A stretch of 64,000 bases of DNA from Sphingopyxis panaciterrae (GTDB lineage: Bacteria; Pseudomonadota; Alphaproteobacteria; Sphingomonadales; Sphingomonadaceae): positions 310,001 to 374,000 of the forward strand of contig NZ_JAASQN010000001.1 in assembly GCF_011762125.1 (NCBI RefSeq), given 5' to 3'. The translations under genes were made by a program, and so were the position numbers. Shown here one piece after another: positions 26,328 through 36,600 of this stretch (position 1 is its first letter; every line of letters begins with the position of its first letter). The notes under the pieces are model-generated. The model saw only the letters and a program-made list of their open reading frames with translations, did not search any database and was not told the DNA's origin.

Positions 26328-26627
26328 TCAGTCGAACAATTCCTCGAGAAAGGATTTGCGACGTTTCGGATATCCTTTGTGATGTCCGCCATGCCGGTCC
26401 CACGCGGCAGGCGGTGCGCTTTGCGGATAGGGCTGTTGCGGTGGCGCCGCCGCCGCGCGCGCCGGTTCATCGGCGGCGCTGCGTTCGATGATCTTGTCGA
26501 GTTCGCCCCGATCGAGCCACACGCCGCGGCACTGTGGGCAATAATCGATCTCGACGCCCTGCCGGTCGCTCATCGCGAGCGGAACCTTGCAGACGGGGCA
26601 GGGCATTCCCACGGCCGGGCCGGTCAT
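26328..26627 (-). CDS. Zinc-ribbon protein, TFIIB-like zf family
   Basis: Small 99-residue protein. MPCPVCKVPL and DYCPQCRGVWLDRGELDKII give two CxxC knuckles and the WLDRGEL helix of the zf-TFIIB (PF13453) family, followed by a Pro/Gln-rich linker and a basic, His-rich tail (GGHHKGYPKRRKSFLEELFD). Members occur widely and have no settled role. The start ATG at 26627 lacks a strong ribosome site. It stands alone, convergent or separate from its neighbours. Confidence 0.85.
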   Translation of the reverse strand: MTGPAVGMPCPVCKVPLAMSDRQGVEIDYCPQCRGVWLDRGELDKIIERSAADEPARAAAAPPQQPYPQSAPPAAWDRHGGHHKGYPKRRKSFLEELFD

Positions 26628-26916
26628 GACTGGCGCCCTTGGTTCGCGTGACGGGCAGGCTGCCGTTCGCAGGCGTCGGTGTAAAAGGGATGCGGCATCG
26701 CATAGACTCCAGATGGTGATCCAACCGAGATATCGATGCGGCTTGGGAAATGCGTAAGTCGAGCCAACATCGAGGATTCCCGATGCGGTCCGACATCACG
26801 ATCCATCGGATCGTCAGAGGGGCCCGGCCCGCCATCCGAACATAGGCCTTGCGCGTTCGAGTTCAATGCGCGCGCGATGACCCGCCCATAATCGCCGTCG
26901 ATGACCATAAAATCTC

Positions 26917-26940
26917 TTGACCCTGACGCGGCGTCATAGT
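26917..26940 (+). promoter_or_regulatory. MerR-type operator/promoter before MFS gene
   Basis: TTGACC at 26917-26922 is followed by the dyad TGACG-CGG-CGTCA at 26924-26936, the arrangement seen before many MerR-controlled genes (TTGACC with an ACG...CGT dyad). It ends 17 bp upstream of the MFS start. The rest of 26628-26953 shows no gene. The MerR protein encoded after the MFS gene is the natural partner. Confidence 0.55.
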
Positions 26941-26953
26941 GCAGAGGGCGGCG

Positions 26954-28255
26954 ATGAAACTGGCCGCTCCCGCCTATCTGGCGTCGTATTTTCTGTCGAT
27001 CCTCGGCAATTCCATCGCGGCGATCGCGCTGCCGCTCATTGTCCTGCAAAAAACGGGAAGCGTCCTCGGGACGGGGTCGGTTGCGGCGGCGACCGCAATT
27101 CCCGCGATCTTTGCCGGGTTGTTCATGGGCGTCGTCATCGACCGGTTCAATCGGCGCGACTGTTCGATCGTGACCGACCTTATTTCGGCTGCTTCGGTCG
27201 CGGCGCTGCCGATTGTCGATCAGATTTCGGGCCTTACCCTGTCCTGGTTCATCCTGCTGGGAATCGTCGGCTCGCTGGGCGACTTGCCGGGGCTCGCCGC
27301 AAGGACCGCGCTTTTGCCTGCGGTCCTGCGCCATAGCGGGGCGTCGGCCGAGCGGATGGCCGGATTTTCGCAGGTTCTGGTATCGCTTGCCTTGTTGACG
27401 GGACCGGCGCTCGCGGGAACATTGATGTCGGCGCTGCCGGGGTCGACGGTCCTTTGGATCACCGCCGCGACATCGGCGCTGGCAGCCGTGACCACCTTCC
27501 TTATCCCGCGGCATGTCGGGGCGGTGCCGAAGGGCGAGCCGACACCGGATGCCGGGCGCGCCGCTTCGGGCTGGAAAGCGCTGCGCGAGGGGTGGCTGGT
27601 TCTGCTGCGCAGCCCGTTCCTGGTCACGCTCTGTGCGATCAGCAGCCTGTCGGTCGTCGCCTTCGGCGCGCTTCAGGGGTTGATCCTGCCCGTCTATTTT
27701 ACCGGTATCGATCAGCCGTCGTCGCTGGGATTCGTCCTCTCGGCGATGGCGTTGGGGACGCTGGCGGGCGGTGCGATATACGGGATGGCGGGCCGTCATG
27801 GCCCCCGGCGACGCTGGCTGGTAACGGGAATGATCGGCACCACGATCGGGTTCGCTGCCATCGCCACATTGGTTTCGGTGACCGCCATCCTGATCGGCGC
27901 CGTCATTCTGGGATTGTCGAGCGCCTTGTTCAATGGCTTGTTCGGCGTCCTGTCGATCGAGCGTATCCCCGAACATGTGCGTGGACGAATTGCCGGAATC
28001 CAGAATGCGCTGATCACCGCGGCGGCGCCGCTGGGCATCATGGGTGCCGCCGTTTTGATCGAGCTGAACAGCTTGTCGGCCGCCGTCATCGTCGCGGCGG
28101 GCGTGTGGGCCGTGGCGGCCGCAACGGGCATATTTTCCCCGGCTCTTCGCGATCTCGCGTCGGGCTCGGGCGGCACGGACGCCGCGCCGCGCCCGGCAGA
28201 TTCGGGTGAGCCGACCGGCGACCGGCCCGCGCTGGCGGATGCCTGCGATGCGTAG
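26954..28255 (+). CDS. MFS transporter, multidrug-efflux-like
   Basis: A 433-residue inner-membrane carrier with about 12 membrane segments, starting MKLAAPAYLASYFLSILGNS after GAGGGCGG. GLFMGVVIDRFNRRDCSIVTDLIS is the loop between TM2 and TM3, and the overall look (SVLGTGSVAAATAIPAIFAG) is that of drug-efflux MFS proteins. An in-frame GTG at 26939 would overlap the operator and is less likely. Its stop overlaps the MerR gene by 8 bp, so the two form an operon in which the regulator likely senses the exported compound. Confidence 0.88.
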   Translation: MKLAAPAYLASYFLSILGNSIAAIALPLIVLQKTGSVLGTGSVAAATAIPAIFAGLFMGVVIDRFNRRDCSIVTDLISAASVAALPIVDQISGLTLSWFILLGIVGSLGDLPGLAARTALLPAVLRHSGASAERMAGFSQVLVSLALLTGPALAGTLMSALPGSTVLWITAATSALAAVTTFLIPRHVGAVPKGEPTPDAGRAASGWKALREGWLVLLRSPFLVTLCAISSLSVVAFGALQGLILPVYFTGIDQPSSLGFVLSAMALGTLAGGAIYGMAGRHGPRRRWLVTGMIGTTIGFAAIATLVSVTAILIGAVILGLSSALFNGLFGVLSIERIPEHVRGRIAGIQNALITAAAPLGIMGAAVLIELNSLSAAVIVAAGVWAVAAATGIFSPALRDLASGSGGTDAAPRPADSGEPTGDRPALADACDA

Positions 28256-28982
28256 CAAGGTGGTCGCGGGGTTGGCCGGGGTCACGCCGCGCGCGCTGCG
28301 CCACTATCACCAGATCGGCTTGTTGCCGGAGCCGTTTCGCGACCGCAACGGCTATCGGCGCTACGCTGTTCCGGACCTCATCCGGCTGCTCCGGATCAAG
28401 GGACTGGCCGCGGCGGGGGTCACATTGGCCGACATTCCGTCGTTTCTGGAAAGCCGGGGTGCGCCGGCGGATGATTTGCTGGACGCGCTCGACAAGCAGC
28501 TTCTCGACCAGATCGGCCAGCTCGAGCAACAAAGGGCGTTGGTCGCGAGGCTGCGCAACGGCATCCACGCGCCGGGCGCCGGGACGGAACTGGCCGAGCC
28601 GTTCAGGGTCCTGAGCGACGGGCGTTCGGAATCGTCGAACGCGGCCTGGCGCGAACAGCTCACCCTGTTTTCGCATTTGCTGGGCCGGGAGGATCTGGCG
28701 AAGCTGTACGCAATCTATGAGCGAATGGCGGATCAATCGGAAGAATTTCTGGCGCTGGGAAGGAAATTCGATGCGCTGGGACCGGATAGCAACGCGAAGC
28801 ATATCGATGATCTGGCCGGCGAATATGCCGGTCACTTCCGCGATATGGTTGCGGAATTCCGCGACGTGTTTCTGGTTTCGGATAAAATGGCGATCCTCAA
28901 GCTGGTGCGCGCGCATACGCTGAACAGCGTCAATGACAGCCAGCGAAAAATGCTGCTCGCGGTCGCATCGCGGATGCGCTGA
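28248..28982 (+). CDS. MerR family transcriptional regulator
   Basis: A 244-residue regulator. The N-terminal winged helix VVAGLAGVTPRALRHYHQIGLLPEPFRDRNGYRRY covers residues 4-38, followed by the dimerising helix and a long C-terminal ligand-type domain of about 140 residues. No cysteine pair for metal binding is seen, so an organic ligand is more probable. ATG at 28248 overlaps the MFS stop. It is expected to act on the dyad at 26917-26940 to control its own operon. Confidence 0.9.
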   Translation: MRSKVVAGLAGVTPRALRHYHQIGLLPEPFRDRNGYRRYAVPDLIRLLRIKGLAAAGVTLADIPSFLESRGAPADDLLDALDKQLLDQIGQLEQQRALVARLRNGIHAPGAGTELAEPFRVLSDGRSESSNAAWREQLTLFSHLLGREDLAKLYAIYERMADQSEEFLALGRKFDALGPDSNAKHIDDLAGEYAGHFRDMVAEFRDVFLVSDKMAILKLVRAHTLNSVNDSQRKMLLAVASRMR

Positions 28983-29147
28983 TTGCCGGGCCATTTCGCC
29001 GATAGTGCGGGGCGTCACAGCCGTGCCTTGCATCGGCGCATTATCAGTGCCGCTCGATTGGTGGATCGATCGTACGGGCAAAGGCGGCTATCGCACCGCA
29101 GATGATGGTACGGAGGCAAGCTTCCGCAAGGCTGGAGAGACGTTGGC

Positions 29148-30290
29148 GTGGGAATGATGCAAGCCAGGGCATGGACGATCGCTGCGGTGCTGCTGGGCGC
29201 CGCACCGGGGGGTAACCCGGCGCGTGCCGAAGAGGCGCGGCGTCCCGTTGCCACGCATGAAGCCGCGCGCGTCCTCGTCGGCAATACGCTGGTCTATACG
29301 AAGGCCGATCGGGACGGCGACGAGGAGACCGTCTATTTTCGGCTGGATGGATCGGGACTGGCGGCGACCCGCGGCGAGCATGGCCTGAGCGAAGCGCGAC
29401 CGATTATATGGGCCACCATGTCGGACGGGCAGTTTTGCGTCGCCGACAGCGGGCGCAAGATCTGGGACGGCGATTGCGGAACATTGTCGATCGACGGCGA
29501 TGCCGCGACGCTGGCGCCCGCCAATGGTCCGGCCTGGAGCGGAAAGCTGCTGGCGGGAGATGCCCGGCATCTCGATCCTGCCACGGCGGGGCAGCAAAGG
29601 CTGGACGGCGAAGCCGCGATCCGGCCGCTGACCGGCAACACGCTCGTCTTCATTCCGATGGGCGGCCGGCGCGAATATCTGGCCTTTCACTTTCTCGCCG
29701 ACGGGACGGTGCGGCGGGCGCAGAATGATGAGCCGGACTTCGACAATTGGGTGCTCCACCGCGATGAAAGCTGGTCGATCCGCAAAAAAGACGGCGCCCT
29801 GTGCCTTCGCGGTGGGGAGTGGAAGCAGGATTATTGCGCCGCGATCACGGTGACCGGCGACCTTGTGGCGCTGAAGTCCGAAGGGGCCGGTTTGACGCAC
29901 GGCCGGCTTTTGCCAGGCGATGCCCGCAACCTTTCGCCCGCCGCTGCGGCGGCGACCAAGGCGATGATGGATAGGTTGACCGGTCACACCCTTTTGCTCG
30001 TGCGCCCCGAGGCCGTCTCGGCAAAAAAGGATGTGGCGATCTATTTCCAGCGCGGTGGTGTCGGCCAAGCGCGCGAGCGAAGCGGCGGCGGGCCTGACGT
30101 ATCGAAGCCGGTGAAATGGCTGTTGCAGCCGGGCGGGAAGCTCTGCGTTGTCGATGACGGGCGAAAATTCGGCAACGGCGACTGCGCCGCTCTGTCGATC
30201 GAGGGCGAGCTTGTCGTTTTGGAAGGACAGGGCAGGCCGAAGATCGCCGGCCGTTTGCTGAGAGGCAAGGTCGCGCTCCCGAAAGAATAG
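29148..30290 (+). CDS. Exported protein with three internal repeats, unknown function
   Basis: A 380-residue protein with a signal peptide (WTIAAVLLGAAPGGNPARAEE). The mature part consists of three copies of a unit of about 110 residues, each starting L-x-GNTL or GHTL (near 41, 162, 282), with W, then G-x-LCV-x-DxGRKxxxGDC and ending in GRLLPGDAR or a variant. Each repeat holds a conserved Cys pair (CV...DC). I do not recognise the family with certainty; the repeats resemble periplasmic beta-rich domains. The GTG start has GGAGAG eight bases upstream; ATG at 29154 is an alternative. It stands alone between the MerR gene and a repeat. Confidence 0.8.
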   Translation: MGMMQARAWTIAAVLLGAAPGGNPARAEEARRPVATHEAARVLVGNTLVYTKADRDGDEETVYFRLDGSGLAATRGEHGLSEARPIIWATMSDGQFCVADSGRKIWDGDCGTLSIDGDAATLAPANGPAWSGKLLAGDARHLDPATAGQQRLDGEAAIRPLTGNTLVFIPMGGRREYLAFHFLADGTVRRAQNDEPDFDNWVLHRDESWSIRKKDGALCLRGGEWKQDYCAAITVTGDLVALKSEGAGLTHGRLLPGDARNLSPAAAAATKAMMDRLTGHTLLLVRPEAVSAKKDVAIYFQRGGVGQARERSGGGPDVSKPVKWLLQPGGKLCVVDDGRKFGNGDCAALSIEGELVVLEGQGRPKIAGRLLRGKVALPKE

Positions 30291-30313
30291 GGCAGCTTCC
30301 CTCTCCAGGTGAT

Positions 30314-30548
30314 GTGGACAAATTCGAATGACGGCTAACGGCGGTTAGTTGCCGTTTGCATTTTCGTCACCCCGGACTTGATCCGGGGTCCCGCTGGACG
30401 TCGAAACCTGCGCTACCTTCAAAAAAGCGGGATCTCGGGTCAAGGCGGAAGAGCCACGGGTCTCCTCCGCGGATGACGAAGGTGAGTGGAGCTCATGGCA
30501 GTTTCCCACCCCGATGCTGTCGTTTCGACAAGTTTCAAATTTGTCCGC
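30314..30548. repeat. MITE-like palindromic repeat, copy D (235 bp)
   Basis: Left end GTGGACAAATTCG at 30314-30326 is identical to copy A; the right end is degenerate (CAAATTTGTCCGC, 30536-30548). The inside carries CACCCCGGACTTGATCCGGG and a core nearly identical to copy A (GTCCCGCTGGACGTCGAAAC), with an extra segment near 30446-30474. It fills most of the gap between two plus-strand genes. Confidence 0.72.
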
Positions 30549-30560
30549 GCAACCTGGGGA

Positions 30561-30600
30561 TTGACAATTTCCATTCAGAGCATTTACGTTCATATATGAA
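30561..30600 (+). promoter_or_regulatory. Promoter and palindrome before the S12 hydrolase
   Basis: A consensus TTGACA is present at 30561-30566; the -10 box is weak (TTACGT at 30584-30589). Immediately after it lies the perfect 12-bp palindrome TTCATATATGAA (30589-30600), placed where a repressor would cover the start of transcription. The gene begins 94 bp downstream of the palindrome. Confidence 0.45.
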
Positions 30601-30694
30601 AATAATTTCAATATAGAAATATCGCTTGCGTCCCGACACCTTCGGTATCGCATGTGGCGCAATCGACGGTCCGCGCTGGAAATGGAGCAAAATC

Positions 30695-32260
30695 ATGATG
30701 ATGAATGTGCGCATGAAGTCTCTCGTCCTGTCTGCTGCGAGTCTGTCCTTGCTTGCGGGGCCGGCTTTCGCCCAGACTGCGGTCCTGGTTGCCCCGACTG
30801 CACCGGCGCCCGCGACACCGCCGACGACCGCCGCGGCGCTCGCGGGGCTCGACGCCTATATCGAGGGCGCCCGCGGCGCGTGGCAGATGCCGGGCCTGTC
30901 CATCGCCATCGTCAAGGACGACCAGATCGTCTATTCGAAGGGCTTCGGCGTCCGCGAGGAAGGCAAGCCCGGCAAGGTCGACGCCGACACGGTCTTTGCG
31001 ATCGGATCGGCCAGCAAGGCCTTCACTTCGGCGGCGCTCGGCATGCTGGTCGATGAAAAGAAGATCGGCTGGGACGGCACGGTGCATGACTATATGCCGT
31101 CGTTCGAGCTTCATGATCCCTATGTCACCCGCCACGTGACGGTCCGCGACCTGTTGTCGCACCGCACCGGCGTCGTCACCAACGGCAACCTCTGGTACGG
31201 GTCGGGGTTCGATCGCCAGGAAATCATCCGGCGGCTGCGCTTCCAGACCGAAACGCTCGGTTTCCGCAACAAATATCAATATCAGAACGAGATGTTCATC
31301 GTCGCGGGCGAGGTGGTCGGCGCGGTGTCGGGGATGAGTTACGACCGCTTCGTCGCCAGCCGGATCTTCGCGCCGCTCGGCATGCGCCGCACCAGCACCA
31401 GCGTCACCGATCTCAAGGCGCTGGCGAATGTCGCGAGCCCGCACGTCCTGGTCGATGGCAAGGCGGTGCCGGTCGCCTATCGCCTGATCGACAATGTCGG
31501 CGGTGCCGGCGCGATCAATTCCAGCGCGCGCGACATGGCGCAGTGGCTGCGGCTGCAATTGGGCGGCGGTATGTTCGAGGGCAAGCAGCTGATCGCCCCG
31601 GCAACGCTCGCGGAGATGCATAGCGGCCAGATCGTGCTGCCTGCCAGCGCCCCCGATCCGCTGTTCAAATTTACCGAATATGGCCTGGCGTGGGGCTTGC
31701 GCGAATATCGCGGGCAAAAGGTCGTGGTCCATACGGGGGCGATCGACGGGATGAATAGCGCCGTCGCGATGATCCCCGACCGGAAGCTTGGCGTCGTCGT
31801 GCTGACCAACGGTCTGCCGAGCAGCCTTGCCGCCGCGGTCCAGCTGCGGGTGCTCGACGCCTTTATCGGCGGCCCCGCCACCGATCACAGCGCGGTGATG
31901 AAGCAGGCGCTGGAAGATACGGCGCGGACCGCACAGGAAAAGGCGGCGGCTGCGGCACCATCATCGGCGGCGGCGGCGCCCGCGCGGCTGCCGCTCGATC
32001 GCTATGCGGGCACCTATTCGAGCGAGCTGCTCGGCGACGTCGTCATCACGCTGGCGAACGGCAAGCTGATGCTCGCGCGGCCCCAGGCCACCGCGGTGCT
32101 CGAACATGAGCGGAGCGACATGTTCAAGGCGCAGTGGAGCAGCCTCGCCCAGAAGAGCATTTTCGGCGAGACCCCGGCGGGGTTCACCTTCGGCGCGGAT
32201 GGTGCGATTGCGACGCTCGACCTCGGCGGCGACACGTACGCGCGCAAGCACGGTCAGTAA
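30695..32260 (+). CDS. Exported serine hydrolase, beta-lactamase-related (S12)
   Basis: A 521-residue protein with a signal peptide ending near AFAQ. The class C/S12 triad is visible: Ser105-xx-Lys108 (GSASKAF), Tyr196-x-Asn198 (YQYQNE) and HTG (VVVHTGAIDG). The catalytic domain spans about residues 45-390; a linker rich in Ala follows (AAAAPSSAAAAP) and then a C-terminal beta domain of about 95 residues (YAGTYSSELLGDVVITL). The family covers D-aminopeptidases, esterases and peptidoglycan enzymes as well as class C beta-lactamases; the extra domain argues against a plain beta-lactamase. ATG at 30695 has GGAG before it. Confidence 0.9.
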   Translation: MMMNVRMKSLVLSAASLSLLAGPAFAQTAVLVAPTAPAPATPPTTAAALAGLDAYIEGARGAWQMPGLSIAIVKDDQIVYSKGFGVREEGKPGKVDADTVFAIGSASKAFTSAALGMLVDEKKIGWDGTVHDYMPSFELHDPYVTRHVTVRDLLSHRTGVVTNGNLWYGSGFDRQEIIRRLRFQTETLGFRNKYQYQNEMFIVAGEVVGAVSGMSYDRFVASRIFAPLGMRRTSTSVTDLKALANVASPHVLVDGKAVPVAYRLIDNVGGAGAINSSARDMAQWLRLQLGGGMFEGKQLIAPATLAEMHSGQIVLPASAPDPLFKFTEYGLAWGLREYRGQKVVVHTGAIDGMNSAVAMIPDRKLGVVVLTNGLPSSLAAAVQLRVLDAFIGGPATDHSAVMKQALEDTARTAQEKAAAAAPSSAAAAPARLPLDRYAGTYSSELLGDVVITLANGKLMLARPQATAVLEHERSDMFKAQWSSLAQKSIFGETPAGFTFGADGAIATLDLGGDTYARKHGQ

Positions 32261-32288
32261 TGGGCGGCCAGATAGGCGGTCGCTGGCT

Positions 32289-33671
32289 TTAACTCCAGCC
32301 GCCGCCCAAGGCCTTGAACAAATCGATCCGCGTCGAACCCAGCTGCTGTTCCGATGCGGCGAGCGTCGCGCGCGCCTCGATCAGCGATTGCTGCGCGATG
32401 ACGGTGTCGAGCAGCGACACCGATCCGGCGCGATAGCGGGCCTGCGCGAGGTCATAGGCGGTCTGCGCCCGGTCGCGTGCTTCGGTCAGCGCGGCGTTGC
32501 GCCGTTGTCCGGCATCGTAGCGTGCCAGCGCCTGCTCGACCTCCTTGAGCGCGCCGATCACCTTGCCGTCGAACGTCGCGAGCGAAGCATCGCCCTGCGC
32601 TTCGGCCTGCCGGACGCGCGAACGGGCGACCGCCATATTGGGGAAGCTCCACGACAGCAGCGGCCCGAGCGAGAAGCTGAAGCTATCGCTTCCCTTCACA
32701 TCGTCATTGCGCAGGAAGTTGCCGCCCGCGCCCAGCCGGATCTGCGGATAGAGATCGGCGGTCGCCACCCCGATCCGCGCCGTGTCGGCGGCCAGGCGGC
32801 GTTCGGCTTCGCGCAGATCGGGGCGGCGGCGGAGCAGCGCATTGCCTTCGCCGACCGGCAGCGCGGCGACCGGCGCGGGGATCCGGGTGCAGCTTTGGGC
32901 CGCGGCGGGAACGTCGCCCGGCTGGCCGCCGAGCAGCGCCGCGAGTTCGAGCAGCGCGACGCGGCGCCGGCCCTCGACCTCGGGAATTGCGGCGCGCGCC
33001 GTGGCAACATCGCCCGCCGCGCGTTCGACTTCCAGCCGCCCGACCGATCCGGCTTTTTGCTGGGCGGTGACGATGCGCAGGCTTTCCTCTGCCGTTTCGA
33101 GCGACGTGACCGCGATCGCGGTCGAGGCGCCAAAGGCACAGGCGTCGCCATAGGCGCGCGCGGTTTCGGCCGCGACGGTGACGCGCACCGCATCGCGCAC
33201 CGCTTCGACCGCTTCGGCGTCGGCGCGCGCCGCGCCGATCACGCGGCCGACGCGTCCGGACAGATCGACTTCCCACGACAGGGCCAGCCCGCCGCTATGC
33301 GTCCATTGCCGCCCGCCCGCGGGTTGCGCGATGCCCCCGGCAGCGTCGCCATAGCTGGTGCCGCCGCTGAGTTCGGTGGCCGGCAGCCGCCCGGCGCGGG
33401 CTTCGCCGAGTACGGCATCGGCCTTGGCGAGATTGGCGTTGGCGACGCGCAGGTCGGTATTGGCGGCGAGCGCGCGCGCGATCAGGCCGTCGAGAACGGG
33501 GTCGTCGTAGAGCCGCCACCAATGATCGGGCAGGTCGGCGGCGCCATCGATGCCCAGCGCGGCGGTTGTATAGCCGCCGGCCGATTTCACCACCGGCTGC
33601 GGCGGTTCATAATGGGGGCCGACCGCGCAGCCGGTGGTGCAGAGCAGGATGAGGGAAAGCAGTTTACGCAT
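32289..33671 (-). CDS. RND efflux outer-membrane lipoprotein, NodT/OprM type
   Basis: A 460-residue outer-membrane factor. The N-terminus MRKLLSLILLCTTGCAVGPHYEPP has the lipoprotein Cys and the CAVGPxY start of the NodT family. Two outer-membrane-efflux repeats follow with long helices (ARLRQAEA-like and AQTAYDLAQARYRAGSVSLL). It forms the trimeric exit channel for the RND pump whose gene overlaps its start by 8 bp. Last gene of the adaptor-pump-channel operon. Confidence 0.93.
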   Translation of the reverse strand: MRKLLSLILLCTTGCAVGPHYEPPQPVVKSAGGYTTAALGIDGAADLPDHWWRLYDDPVLDGLIARALAANTDLRVANANLAKADAVLGEARAGRLPATELSGGTSYGDAAGGIAQPAGGRQWTHSGGLALSWEVDLSGRVGRVIGAARADAEAVEAVRDAVRVTVAAETARAYGDACAFGASTAIAVTSLETAEESLRIVTAQQKAGSVGRLEVERAAGDVATARAAIPEVEGRRRVALLELAALLGGQPGDVPAAAQSCTRIPAPVAALPVGEGNALLRRRPDLREAERRLAADTARIGVATADLYPQIRLGAGGNFLRNDDVKGSDSFSFSLGPLLSWSFPNMAVARSRVRQAEAQGDASLATFDGKVIGALKEVEQALARYDAGQRRNAALTEARDRAQTAYDLAQARYRAGSVSLLDTVIAQQSLIEARATLAASEQQLGSTRIDLFKALGGGWS

Positions 33672-36600
33672 ATGCGACCTCCGCCTGTGCGAGTTCGGTT
33701 TCGCGCGCGCTGTGCGACGCCGCGCGATGATCCCTGGCGATCAGGCTGTAGATGGTGGGAAGAACGAAGAGAGTGAACAGCGTGCCGACCAGCATACCCA
33801 TCACCACCACGATGCCGATGGCGAAGCGGCTGGATGCCCCGGCGCCGTTGGCGAACAGCAGCGGAACGAGCCCCGCGACCATCGCCGCGGTGGTCATCAG
33901 CACCGGCCGCATGCGCACCGCCGCCGATTTGCGGATCGCGGCGATCCGGTCGAGCCCCTCCTGCTTCTGGATCTGGTTGGCGAAGGACACCATCAATATG
34001 CCATGTTTCGAAATCAGCCCGATCAGCGTCACCAGCCCGATCTGGGTATAGATGTTGAGCGTCGTGTAACCGAGCCACAGCGGCACCAGCGCGCCGCAGA
34101 TGGCAAGCGGGACGGTGACGAGGATGACCAGCGGATCGCGGAAGCTTTCGAATTGCGCCGCGAGCACCAGGAAGATCACGATCAGCGCAAAGCCGAACGA
34201 TATCGTCAGCCGGTCGCCCTCGGTCACATATTGGCGGCTGTCCGACAGCCAGTCGACGCTGGTGCCCGCGGGCAGCGGCTGGCTGTTGAGGAAATCGACC
34301 GCCTGTCCCATCGTCACCCCGGGGGCGAGGATCGCCGACAGCGTCGCCGAGTTCATCTGGTTGAACTGCGACAGCCGGTTCGCTTCGGGGCGCACCTCCA
34401 CTTTGGTCACCGTCGACAGCGGTACCAGCGTGCCCGACGCGGTCTTGACATAATATTGGCCCAGATTGTCGGGGGTCAGCCGCTGCGCGGCGGGAACCTG
34501 CGCGATGACGTCGTACGACCGGTCGTGCCAGTTGAAGCGGTTGACGTAATTTTCGCCCACCATCGTCGCCAGCGTATCGGCGACGGCTTCCATGGTGATC
34601 CCCATTTCGCCGGCCTTGGCGCGGTCGATGCTGATCCGCGCTTCGGGGCTGTCGAAGGCGAGGTCGCTGTCGACGAAGGCGAACAGCCCGCTTTTCCAGG
34701 CGGCGCCCTTTACCTTTTCCAGCGCTGCATAGAGCGTGGTGAAATCGTCGGACGAGCGGATGACCATCTGTACCGGCAGCCCGCCGCTCGACGCAGGGAG
34801 GGCGGGCGCCTGAAAGGCGGCGGCATAGACGCCGGTGATCCCGGCGCCCTTGGCGTTGAGTTCGGCCTGGACCGCATCGGCACCGCGTTCGCGATCGTCC
34901 CATTCCTTCAGGATGACGCCGCCGAATCCGTTGTTCAGGCCGTCGGTGCCATTGTCGAACCAGCTGCTGACATATTCGGGCAGCCCGCGAAACATCCGCT
35001 CGACCTCGTGCGCGTAGCGCGCGGTATAGTCGACATTGGCATATTGCGGTGCCTTGGTCTGGACGAAGACATAGCCCTGGTCCTCCTGCGGCGCGAGTTC
35101 GCGCTGCGCGCCGGTGAACAGGATGACGATCGCGCCCAGCACCACCGCGCCGACCAGCATCACCGCCGGCCGCGCCGCGAGCGTCGCGCCAAGCAGGCGG
35201 CCGTAGCTTTGCGTCGCGCGCTGCATATTATGCTCGATCGCGCGCGACAATTTGCCCTCGTTCATCTGGCTGTTGAGCAACAGGCTGCTCATCATCGGCG
35301 ACAGCGTCAGCGCGACGACCCCCGACACGACGACCGATCCGGCGAGCGTGAAGGCGAATTCGCGGAACAGCGCCCCGGTCAGCCCGCCCATCAGGCCGAT
35401 CGGCGCATAGACGGCGGCAAGCGTCAGGGTCATGCCGACGACCGGCCCCACAATCTCGCGCGCGCCGAGCAGCGCGGCGCGGACCGGCGACAGGCCCTCC
35501 TCGATATGACGGTGGATATTCTCGACGACGACGATCGCGTCGTCGACGACGAGCCCGATCGCCAAAACCATCGCGAGCAAGGTCAGAAGGTTCAGCGAAA
35601 AGCCGAAAGCCAGCATCAGTGCCGCGGTGCCGACCAGCGACAGCGGGATCGTCACCACCGGGATCAGCACCGCGCGCAGCGAGCCGAGGAACAGGAAGAT
35701 CACGATGACGACGATCACGATTGCCTCGACCAGCGTATGGCTGACCTCGTCGATCGAGGCATTGACGAAATGCGCGACGTCGAACTGGCTGATCACCTCG
35801 ACACCCGGCGGCGCGACGCGCTGCATGTCGGGGACGAGCGTCTTGACCGCCTTGACGATTTCGAGCGGATTGCCGTCGGGGGTCGGCGTGATGGCGATGG
35901 TGACCGACCGGCGGCCCGAGGTCATCGCGCTGCTGTCATAATTTTGCCCGCCGATCTCGACCGTCGCGACGTCGCCCAGCCTGACGATGCCGCCGTCGAC
36001 GCGCTTCACCACCATCTGGCGGAAGGCATCGAGGTCGCGCAGGTCGGTGCCGGCGGTGATATTGATCGCGGTATCACTGCCCTTCAGGCGGCCCGGCGCG
36101 GCCTGGACATTGTTCGCACGCAGCGCGGCGGCAATATCGCTCGCCGACAGGCCGCGCGCCGCGAGGCGTACCGGATCGACCCAGACGCGCATCGCCAGCG
36201 TCTGGCCGCCACTGATTTCAGCCGATGCGACGCCCGGAACCGCGGTGATCAGCGGCTGCGCGATGCGGCTGGCGAAATCGGTGATCTGCGGGACGGGCAG
36301 GGTGTCGCTGACGAAGGCGAGATATTGCACCGCCGACGCCCCGTCGGTCATCTTGGTGATGACCGGATCATTGGCGCCCGCGGGCAGGCGAAATTTCACC
36401 TGCTGCACCTTGGCCAATATCTCGGTCATCGCGCGGTCGGCGTCGGCATTGAGCACCAGCTTGGCCTTCACCTGGCTCTTGCCGAGGGTCGAGGTCGACG
36501 TGAGATAATCGATGCCGTTCGCGGTCGCGATCGCCTGCGCGATCGGGGTGGTGACAAAGCCCTGCATCACGTCCTGCGTCGCGCCGGGATAGCCGGTGTC

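Noticed and set aside
30695..32260. S12 protein as a class C beta-lactamase resistance gene
   Set aside because: It has HTG in place of KTG and a long extra C-terminal domain, which fits esterase/peptidase relatives better.
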